Assembly (NCBI GenBank): GCA_947469815.1
Contig: CANIRI010000130.1
Span: forward strand, 1-6,898
Origin: Comamonadaceae bacterium
GTDB taxonomy: Bacteria; Pseudomonadota; Gammaproteobacteria; Burkholderiales; Burkholderiaceae_C
Length of the DNA stretch: 6,898 nt
Direction of reading: 5' to 3'
Part shown: one piece after another, positions 1-6,898 of the stretch
Layout: each line of letters starts with the position of its first letter
Position numbering within the stretch: the stretch's first letter is position 1
Translations under genes and position numbers: made by a program
The notes under the pieces: generated by a model
The model's database searches: none
Seen by the model: only the letters and a program-made list of their open reading frames with translations
Told to the model about the DNA's origin: nothing

Positions 1-622
1 CCAAGCTTGCCATGTGGTCGGTTTGCTGCTGGCAATCTATCAAAACCACGCCCTGTTCCCGACACAGTGCGACCAGGGCGGCGAGGGCCACCTTGGACCC
101 GTTGGGGTGGTCTGTGAACATGGACTCGCCAAAAACCGCCCGTCCCAGCGCCACGCAGTACAAACCGGCGGCCAGTTTGCCGCCCACCCAGACTTCCACG
201 CTGTGGGCGAGTCCACTGCGGTGCAGCTCCCCATAGGCCTGCACCATGGCGGGCACGATCCAGGTACCGGGTTGTCCTTTGCGGGGGCTTCGCGCGCAAC
301 GATCAATCACCGCGTCAAATGCCGTGTCAATGCGTATCGCGCAATCCGGGTTTGCCACAAATTTCTGCACATGTTTCTGCAAAGATCGGTGCAGACGGAA
401 ATCTGCAACCTGCAGCACCATACGCGGCGCCGGGCTCCACCACAAAATGGGTTGATCGTCATTGAACCAGGGAAAAATGCCCTGCGTGTACGCCCGCCGC
501 AAGCTGTCGACATCCAGGGCGCCGCCCGCAGCCACCAGGCCGGGGGCGGGGTCGCTATCGCGCCAGACGGTATCGGGGAATGCATCGCCGGGATTCAGCC
601 GGGGCAAATGGGGTTCACGCAT
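1..622 (-). CDS. aat: Leucyl/phenylalanyl-tRNA--protein transferase, C-terminus cut off by window edge
   Basis: Aat transfers Leu or Phe from aminoacyl-tRNA to the N-terminal Lys/Arg of cytoplasmic proteins, making N-degrons for ClpS/ClpAP. The frame is open from an ATG at 622 to base 1, giving 207 residues and one partial codon; the family is usually about 230-250 residues, so only the C-terminal tail is missing. Family signatures seen: [10 protein letters not shown] (28-37), [20 protein letters not shown] (45-64), GTWI (119-122), AYGELH..G.AHSVEVW (129-145), FGESMF (164-169), SKVAL (176-180) and [14 protein letters not shown] (194-207). Upstream in frame I found no other plausible start, so ATG 622 is the best choice, although it has no clear Shine-Dalgarno (a C-rich stretch precedes it). 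The gene is divergent from the tRNA-Pro gene, with 113 bp between. No frameshift was found on reading it through. Identification is by motif recall and is secure. Confidence 0.96.
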   Translation of the reverse strand, partial: MREPHLPRLNPGDAFPDTVWRDSDPAPGLVAAGGALDVDSLRRAYTQGIFPWFNDDQPILWWSPAPRMVLQVADFRLHRSLQKHVQKFVANPDCAIRIDTAFDAVIDRCARSPRKGQPGTWIVPAMVQAYGELHRSGLAHSVEVWVGGKLAAGLYCVALGRAVFGESMFTDHPNGSKVALAALVALCREQGVVLIDCQQQTDHMASL

Positions 623-721
623 GGGGGCTGTTAAGGGTGTTGCCGGTTGCCAAGGAATCGGCGCTGGCAGTCCACATGGTATCGCCACAGTGGCCACGGC
701 AGCACCACAGGAGGCGGCGGT

Positions 722-727
722 TAGAAT
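722..727 (+). promoter_or_regulatory. Candidate -10 element for tRNA-Pro
   Basis: TAGAAT matches the sigma-70 -10 consensus TATAAT at five of six bases and lies 8 bp before the tRNA-Pro 5' end, followed by a short spacer. No good -35 hexamer is visible 16-18 bp upstream (the region around 698-705 is GGCAGCAC). If it is used, the 5' leader of the pre-tRNA would be only a few bases. It is the only AT-leaning motif in the GC-rich 623-735 interval that is suitably placed; inference only. Confidence 0.35.
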
Positions 728-735
728 CCAGCTGT

Positions 736-812
<77 letters not shown>

Positions 813-821
813 TCTTTCTAC

Positions 822-853
822 AATGCCAAAGCTGTGACTTTGGCATTTTTTTT
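822..853 (+). terminator. Rho-independent terminator after tRNA-Pro
   Basis: A perfect 10-bp inverted repeat, AATGCCAAAG (822-831) and CTTTGGCATT (838-847), encloses a 6-nt loop CTGTGA. It runs directly into a T tract, with eight consecutive Ts at 846-853. This is the classic form for the plus strand and begins 9 bp after the tRNA-Pro CCA end. On the minus strand no T run follows the hairpin, so it should not terminate murI transcripts. It lies between tRNA-Pro and tRNA-Arg, which suggests the two are separate units or that tRNA-Arg depends partly on read-through. Confidence 0.9.
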
Positions 854-866
854 ACCCTTTCCCTAG

Positions 867-943
867 CTGCCCGTAGCTCAGTTGGATAGAGCAACAGCCT
901 TCTAAGCTGTAGGTCACAGGTTCGATTCCTGTCGGGCAGGCCA
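867..943 (+). tRNA. tRNA-Arg(UCU)
   Basis: This is a 77-nt cloverleaf. The acceptor stem CTGCCCG (867-873) pairs with CGGGCAG (933-939); G940 is the discriminator and CCA (941-943) is encoded. The D arm contains GCTCAGTTGGATAGAGC. The anticodon stem ACAGC/GCTGT (894-898, 906-910) encloses the loop CTTCTAA with anticodon TCT at 901-903. The T arm is ACAGG-TTCGATT-CCTGT, fully paired. It decodes the AGA/AGG arginine codons, which are normally rare in GC-rich genomes. No convincing promoter is visible in the 54 bp since tRNA-Pro, most of which is terminator. Its 3' end is 5 bp from the stop codon of the convergent murI. Confidence 0.97.
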
Positions 944-948
944 CTTTG

Positions 949-1782
949 TCATTGGGGCGCGTCGGTTTGCACGCCCTCGACCACCCGATCCAGACCCAAC
1001 CAGCGCAGGGCGTTGCCGGACAGCGCCTCGGCAGTGCCCGTGCTGAGTAGCCGCGTGGCTCCCCCTGCGCGGCCAGCGAACAGCAGATCAGCCTGGGAAA
1101 GCACCCGCCGGGTTTGCAGGCTGACGGGGGCACCGGCTTCGAGCAGGTCCACGCTAGCGCCAACCAGGCTTTGCAACACGTCGCTGACCAGAGGGTAGTG
1201 GGTGCAGCCCAAGACCAGCTGGTCCATTTGGCCGGGCTGCCGCCCGAAATCCCCCATCGCGCGCACAAAGGTCTCACACAGCGCTTGCGTCGTCTTGTCG
1301 TCGCCGTTCTCGATTGCCGCAGCCAGACCATCGCAGGCCTGCACCACAAACTCCGCCTGGCCTTGCAGGCTGTCGAGCAGCGTTTTGAATTTGGCGCTTT
1401 GGAGCGTGCTGCGGGTGGCCATCACGCCCACCCGCTTGGTCTGGCTGGCCGCCGCCGCCGGTTTGAGCGCCGGTTCAATGCCCACAATGGGCAGGGTGGG
1501 CCAGCGCGCCCGTAAGACCTGGATGGCCGCCGCCGTGGCCGTGTTGCAGGCCACCACCAGAGCCTTGACCTCGTGCTGCGTTATCAGGTAATCCGCCACG
1601 CGCAGGGCGCGGGCGCTTACGTAGTCGTCCGTGCGCTCACCGTAGGGCGCGTGGGCCGCGTCGGACAGATAGACAAAGTCTTCCTGCGGCAGTTGCACGC
1701 GCAATGCACGCAGCACGCTCAAGCCACCCACGCCACTGTCGAAGACCCCGATGGGGGCTCCAGCGCGCGCAGGGCTACTCAC
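949..1782 (-). CDS. murI: Glutamate racemase
   Basis: MurI interconverts L- and D-glutamate in the cytoplasm, without a cofactor, to supply D-Glu for peptidoglycan precursors (the MurD step). The protein has 277 residues, normal for the family. It shows the N-terminal IGVFDSGVGGLSVL (11-24), SDAAHAPYGER (40-50), the first catalytic cysteine in VVACNTATA (Cys79), GIEPALKPA (101-109), and the second catalytic cysteine in LVLGCTHYPL (Cys193). Both halves of the two-base racemisation site are therefore present. The start is a GTG at 1782, the most upstream start in the frame, 11 bp after the fumarase stop. The gap holds only a weak Shine-Dalgarno-like GGG, so translational coupling to the fumarase is likely. 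The stop (949-951) lies 5 bp from the 3' end of tRNA-Arg on the other strand, with no terminator hairpin between. Confidence 0.97.
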   Translation of the reverse strand: MSSPARAGAPIGVFDSGVGGLSVLRALRVQLPQEDFVYLSDAAHAPYGERTDDYVSARALRVADYLITQHEVKALVVACNTATAAAIQVLRARWPTLPIVGIEPALKPAAAASQTKRVGVMATRSTLQSAKFKTLLDSLQGQAEFVVQACDGLAAAIENGDDKTTQALCETFVRAMGDFGRQPGQMDQLVLGCTHYPLVSDVLQSLVGASVDLLEAGAPVSLQTRRVLSQADLLFAGRAGGATRLLSTGTAEALSGNALRWLGLDRVVEGVQTDAPQ

Positions 1783-1793
1783 CGGCGCGGCCC

Positions 1794-3347
1794 TCAGGCG
1801 TTTGTCAGGGGAATGGACTTGAATTCGCCGCTGGCAATGCGCTCTTTCCAGATCGCCGGGCCGGTGATGTGCGCGCTGGTGCCGCCGGCGTCGACCGCCA
1901 CGGTGACCGGCATATCGACCACATCAAATTCGTAAATGGCTTCCATGCCCAGGTCGGCAAAGCCCACCACGCGGGCGTGCTTAATGGCTTTGCTGACCAA
2001 GTAGGCGGCGCCGCCCACAGCCATCAAATAGGCGCTGTGGTGTTTCTTGATGGCCTCAATCGCGACCGGTCCGCGTTCGGCTTTGCCCACCATGGCGATC
2101 AAGCCAGTTTGCGCCAGCATCATCTCCGTGAAGCCGTCCATGCGGGTGGCGGTGGTCGGGCCGGCCGGGCCGACGGCCTCGCCGGCGATGGGGTCTACCG
2201 GGCCGACGTAATAAATCACCCGGTTCTTGAAATCCACCGGCAGCGGCTCGCCTTTGGCCAGCAGGCCTTGGATGCGTTTGTGGGCCGCGTCGCGCCCGGT
2301 CAGCATCTTGCCGTTGAGCAAAAGTGTCTGGCCGGGTTTCCAGCTGGCGACTATGGCTGGCGTGAGGGTGTTGAGGTCGACGCGCTGGCTCTTTTGGGTA
2401 TCGGGCGCCCAGTTGACTTGCGGCCACAGGTCCAGCGAGGGCGGCTCCAGGTACACCGGGCCGCTGCCGTCCATTACAAAATGCGCATGACGGGTGGCCG
2501 CGCAGTTGGGGATCATGGCCACGGGTTTGCTGGCCGCGTGGGTGGGGTAGAGCTTGATTTTCACGTCCAAAACCGTGGTCAAACCGCCCAGGCCTTGTGC
2601 GCCTATGCCCAGGGCGTTGACTTTTTCGTACAGCTCCAGGCGCATGTTTTCGACCGGCGTCAGGGCCGCGCCGCTGCTGGATTTGGCCTGTAGTTCGTAC
2701 ATGTCCAGATCGTCCATCAGACTTTCTTTGGCCATCAGCGCGGCTTTTTCGGCGGTGCCGCCAATACCAATACCCAGCATGCCGGGCGGACACCAACCCG
2801 CGCCCATGGTGGGCACGGTTTTGAGCACCCAGTCGACCACCGAGTCGCCGGGGTTGAGCATGACCAGCTTGCTCTTGTTCTCGCTGCCGCCGCCTTTGGC
2901 CGCCACGGTAACTTCCAGTGTGTCGCCCGGCACCAGTTCAGTGAAGATCACGGCAGGCGTGTTGTCCTGGGTGTTTTTGCGGAGGAACTCGGGATCGGCC
3001 ACCACGCTGGCGCGCAAGGTATTGCCGGGGTGTTGGTAGGCGCGGCGCACGCCTTCGTTGATGGCGTCATCCAGGCTGCCGCTAAAGCCTTCCCAGCGCA
3101 CATCCATGCCGACTTTGAGGAAGACGTTGACGATGCCGGTGTCCTGGCACATGGGCCGGTGCCCGGTCGCGCTCATCTTGCTGTTGGTCAGAATTTGCGC
3201 AATCGCGTCTTTGGCGGCGGGGCTTTGCTCGCGGGCGTAGGCGCGCGCCAGGTGGGCAATGTAGTCAGCGGGGTGGTAGTAGCTGATGTACTGCAGCGCG
3301 GCGGCAACGGACTCGACCAGGTCGGTTTGGCGTATGGTGGTGCTCAT
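1794..3347 (-). CDS. fumA: Class I fumarate hydratase ([4Fe-4S], FumA/FumB type)
   Basis: This enzyme catalyses reversible hydration of fumarate to L-malate in the TCA cycle and belongs to the oxygen-sensitive single-polypeptide Fe-S fumarases. It is 517 residues from ATG 3347, somewhat shorter at the N-terminus than E. coli FumA (about 548). The three expected cluster cysteines are visible: Cys67 in MCQDTG, Cys186 in GAGWCPPGM and Cys282 in PNCAATRH. The N-terminal domain continues with GIGIGGTAEKA (192-202) and GLGGLTTVLDVK (252-263). The C-terminal domain has GPVDPIAGEAVGPAGPTTATRMD (382-404), TGLIAMVGKAERG (414-426), KKHHSAYLMAVGGAAYL (434-450) and DAGGTSAHITGP (486-497). An in-frame TTG at 3401 would add 18 residues rich in Lys/Arg/Pro; I prefer ATG 3347 because conserved-looking sequence begins there, although no clear Shine-Dalgarno precedes it. 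It is transcribed before murI, 11 bp apart. The family is certain; fumA versus fumB naming is by convention. Confidence 0.96.
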   Translation of the reverse strand: MSTTIRQTDLVESVAAALQYISYYHPADYIAHLARAYAREQSPAAKDAIAQILTNSKMSATGHRPMCQDTGIVNVFLKVGMDVRWEGFSGSLDDAINEGVRRAYQHPGNTLRASVVADPEFLRKNTQDNTPAVIFTELVPGDTLEVTVAAKGGGSENKSKLVMLNPGDSVVDWVLKTVPTMGAGWCPPGMLGIGIGGTAEKAALMAKESLMDDLDMYELQAKSSSGAALTPVENMRLELYEKVNALGIGAQGLGGLTTVLDVKIKLYPTHAASKPVAMIPNCAATRHAHFVMDGSGPVYLEPPSLDLWPQVNWAPDTQKSQRVDLNTLTPAIVASWKPGQTLLLNGKMLTGRDAAHKRIQGLLAKGEPLPVDFKNRVIYYVGPVDPIAGEAVGPAGPTTATRMDGFTEMMLAQTGLIAMVGKAERGPVAIEAIKKHHSAYLMAVGGAAYLVSKAIKHARVVGFADLGMEAIYEFDVVDMPVTVAVDAGGTSAHITGPAIWKERIASGEFKSIPLTNA

Positions 3348-3356
3348 GGGTGTAAA

Positions 3357-3372
3357 TTTGCGCCGTTTGCGC
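3357..3372 (-). repeat. 7-bp direct repeat just upstream of the fumarase start
   Basis: On the minus strand GCGCAAA occurs twice, separated by CG (plus strand TTTGCGC at 3357-3363 and 3366-3372), a 9-bp period ending 9 bp before the fumarase ATG. The interval lies where a ribosome binding site would be expected and none is seen. It could be an operator half-site pair or chance. The match is exact; any function is inference. Confidence 0.4.
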
Positions 3373-3479
3373 AGTGGCTGGGGTGCGGCGAGTGTAGCCA
3401 AGGCCCCCGGCGGGGCTGCTTCGGGCCAGTCAGTCGTTTGTAAGTGCAGACTACGACCATCCGCGCCATAAATTTATTC

Positions 3480-3488
3480 GAGGAGAGA
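3480..3488 (+). promoter_or_regulatory. Ribosome binding site deciding the acs GTG start
   Basis: GAGGAGAGA, with core AGGAGA at 3481-3486, ends 7 bases before the GTG at 3494. This is a strong match to the anti-Shine-Dalgarno of 16S rRNA at good spacing. It supports the GTG start over the next internal ATG (codon 33). Confidence 0.85.
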
Positions 3489-3493
3489 CATCG

Positions 3494-5491
<1,998 letters not shown>

Positions 5492-5504
5492 TAACCTAAA
5501 AGAG

Positions 5505-6898
5505 TCAATAGTCGTCCAGCACCGCGCCTTTGCTGGCGGTTGACGCGTTAAACGCGAATTTGGCCTGCACCCCACGCATGTAGCGGGGCGCGGGCGCGGT
5601 CCACGCCGCACGGCGGCGGGCGATTTCATCGTCGGGCACATTGAGTTGCAGCAGCAAGGCGTGCGCGTCGATGGTGATCGAATCACCCTCGTGGATCAGG
5701 GCAATCGTGCCGCCGACCGCCGCTTCGGGTGCCACGTGGCCGACCACCATGCCCCAGGTGCCGCCGGAAAAACGCCCGTCAGTGATCAGGCCCACGCTCT
5801 CGCCCAAGCCTGCGCCGATCAGCGCGCCCGTGGGAGCGAGCATTTCGGGCATACCGGGGCCGCCTTTGGGGCCGAGGTAGCGCAAGACCATCACGTCGCC
5901 GGCCACAATTTTTCCGGCCAGGATGGCTTTGAGCGCGGATTGTTCGTCGTCAAACACCCGCGCCGGGCCGGTCATCACGGGCTTTTTCAGGCCGGTGATC
6001 TTGGCCACGCAACCTTCGGGCGACAAATTGCCTTTGAGGATGGCCAGATGGCCCTGCGAGTACATGGGCTTGTTGATGGGGCGGATCACGTCCTGGTCGG
6101 CGCGCGGTGCATCGGGGATGTCTTTGAGTACCTCGGCAATCGTCTGCCCGGTAATCGTCAGGCAGTCGCCGTGCAGCAAGCCTGCCACCAGCAGGGTCTT
6201 CATAACCTGCGGAATGCCGCCTGCGCGGTGCAGGTCCACCGCCAGGTATTTGCCACTGGGCTTGAGGTCGCACAGCACCGGCGTTTTGACGCGTACGCGC
6301 TCGAAGTCCTCAATCGTCCATTCCACGCCCGCCGCGTGGGCGATCGCCAAAAAGTGCAGCACCGCGTTGGTTGAACCCCCCGTGGCCATGATGACTGCAA
6401 CCGCGTTCTCAATCGATTTGCGCGTCACGATGTCGCGCGGTTTGATGTCTTTTTTGATCGCTTCGATCAGCACCTGCGCTGACGCCTTGGCCGAGTTCAA
6501 TTTCTCATCGTGCGGATTGGCCATGGTGCTGGAATAAATCAGCGATATGCCCAGGGCCTCGAAGGCGCTGGACATGGTGTTGGCGGTGTACATGCCGCCG
6601 CAGGAACCGGGGCCGGGGATCGCGCGCTGCTCGATTTCGTGCAGGTCGAAGTCGCTCAGATTGCCCGCCGCGTTTTGGCCCACGGCCTCAAAAACGCTGA
6701 CGATATTGAGATCCTGACCTTTGTAGGAGCCCGGCAAAATGGTTCCGCCGTACACATAAATCGCCGGCACATTGGCGCGCAGCATGCCCATCAGGCCGCC
6801 GGGCATGTTTTTGTCGCAGCCGCCAATGACCACCACGCCGTCCATCCACTGGCCTTGCACGCAGGTCTCGATGCAGTCAGAAATCACTTCGCGGCTGA
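5505..6898 (-). CDS. ilvD: Dihydroxy-acid dehydratase, N-terminus beyond window edge
   Basis: IlvD dehydrates 2,3-dihydroxy-isovalerate and 2,3-dihydroxy-3-methylvalerate to the 2-keto acids, the third common step of valine, isoleucine and leucine synthesis. The frame stays open to base 6898, so the GTG at 6887 is an internal valine ([12 protein letters not shown]), not a start. The fragment has 463 residues; with about 557-560 usual for the family, some 95-100 N-terminal residues, including the first cluster cysteine, are outside. Seen: [10 protein letters not shown] (Cys at 6816-6818, with the Lys of the metal site), [15 protein letters not shown] (Cys at 6600-6602), [44 protein letters not shown], and RFSGGTWG with the proposed catalytic Ser at 5766-5768. 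The related sugar-acid dehydratases (Edd and kin) are less likely, given the typical IlvD ending [19 protein letters not shown]. Its promoter is outside the window. The 3' end converges on acs. Confidence 0.96.
   Translation of the reverse strand, partial: SREVISDCIETCVQGQWMDGVVVIGGCDKNMPGGLMGMLRANVPAIYVYGGTILPGSYKGQDLNIVSVFEAVGQNAAGNLSDFDLHEIEQRAIPGPGSCGGMYTANTMSSAFEALGISLIYSSTMANPHDEKLNSAKASAQVLIEAIKKDIKPRDIVTRKSIENAVAVIMATGGSTNAVLHFLAIAHAAGVEWTIEDFERVRVKTPVLCDLKPSGKYLAVDLHRAGGIPQVMKTLLVAGLLHGDCLTITGQTIAEVLKDIPDAPRADQDVIRPINKPMYSQGHLAILKGNLSPEGCVAKITGLKKPVMTGPARVFDDEQSALKAILAGKIVAGDVMVLRYLGPKGGPGMPEMLAPTGALIGAGLGESVGLITDGRFSGGTWGMVVGHVAPEAAVGGTIALIHEGDSITIDAHALLLQLNVPDDEIARRRAAWTAPAPRYMRGVQAKFAFNASTASKGAVLDDY

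Larger units (their letters stand above)
3348..3493. promoter_or_regulatory. Divergent fumarase/acs intergenic region
   Basis: These 146 bp separate the divergent fumarase and acs start codons and must hold the promoter of at least acs. Seen in it: the TTTGCGC direct repeat by the fumarase start; a small GC hairpin, GCCCC (3403-3407) and GGGGC (3412-3416) around a CGGC loop, without a T run on either side; and a 10-bp AT palindrome ATAAATTTAT (3468-3477) next to the acs Shine-Dalgarno, conspicuous in GC-rich surroundings and containing the -10-like CATAAA (3467-3472). No -35 at good spacing was found for either direction, and I found no sigma-54 element (GG-N10-GC). Promoter positions remain undecided. 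Confidence 0.55.

Noticed and set aside
240..320. Possible frameshift in aat, suggested by the ORFs in another frame at 40-306 and 307-585
   Set aside because: Re-reading the codons through this stretch gives an uninterrupted family match ([18 protein letters not shown]); the other frames are shadows.
852..1349. Minus-strand ORF of 165 codons ending in CPTGIEPVTYSLEGCCSIQLSYG
   Set aside because: Its tail is the antisense translation of tRNA-Arg, a recurrent spurious annotation, and the rest is the wrong frame of murI.
1704..2693. Plus-strand ORF of 329 codons
   Set aside because: It lies antisense to the fumarase and the start of murI, has His/Gly/Ala-rich composition typical of a reverse-complement frame in GC-rich DNA, and matches no family I recognise.
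3371..3390. Sigma-54-like TGGCTGGGGTGC in the fumarase/acs intergenic region
   Set aside because: The GG and GC dinucleotides are 7 bp apart rather than the required 10.
1794..3401. Fumarase with an 18-residue N-terminal extension from TTG 3401
   Set aside because: TTG is a weak start, the extension looks like translated intergenic DNA, and an ATG is available at 3347 where family-like sequence begins.
5505..6887. ilvD as a complete gene starting at GTG 6887
   Set aside because: The frame is open to the window edge, the upstream codons (Ser-Arg-Glu) continue the family sequence, and about 95-100 family residues would be missing.

Overview
The window is about 6.9 kb of GC-rich bacterial chromosome carrying five housekeeping protein genes and two tRNA genes. 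Protein sequences, GC-rich third positions and gene content fit a betaproteobacterium of the order Burkholderiales. My best guess is Comamonadaceae (Rhodoferax/Polaromonas-like), from remembered protein resemblance rather than a search. I see no insertion sequence, phage gene, CRISPR array, toxin-antitoxin or defence gene, and no shift in composition suggesting transfer.

Layout, left to right. (1) Minus strand, running off the left edge: aat, leucyl/phenylalanyl-tRNA-protein transferase, missing its C-terminus. (2) Plus strand: tRNA-Pro(UGG), a strong intrinsic terminator, then tRNA-Arg(UCU). (3) Minus strand: a class I iron-sulfur fumarase (fumA type) followed after 11 bp by glutamate racemase (murI), probably one transcript. 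The 3' end of murI lies 5 bp from the 3' end of tRNA-Arg. (4) A 146-bp divergent intergenic region. (5) Plus strand: acs, acetyl-CoA synthetase, with a clear Shine-Dalgarno and GTG start. (6) Minus strand, running off the right edge: ilvD, dihydroxy-acid dehydratase, missing about 95-100 N-terminal residues. It converges on acs with a 13-bp gap.

Functionally the genes cover central carbon metabolism (acetate activation by Acs, fumarate hydration in the TCA cycle), branched-chain amino acid synthesis (IlvD), peptidoglycan precursor supply (MurI makes D-glutamate), N-degron tagging (Aat) and translation (two tRNAs). Fumarase and IlvD are both Fe-S hydro-lyases, but they are not in one operon.

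I looked for an undescribed system and did not find one: every substantial stretch belongs to a recognisable family. The findings are small: a 7-bp tandem repeat in front of the fumarase start, a terminator separating two tRNA genes with no obvious second promoter, two very tight convergent junctions, and one T-stem mismatch in tRNA-Pro. All have modest interest scores.
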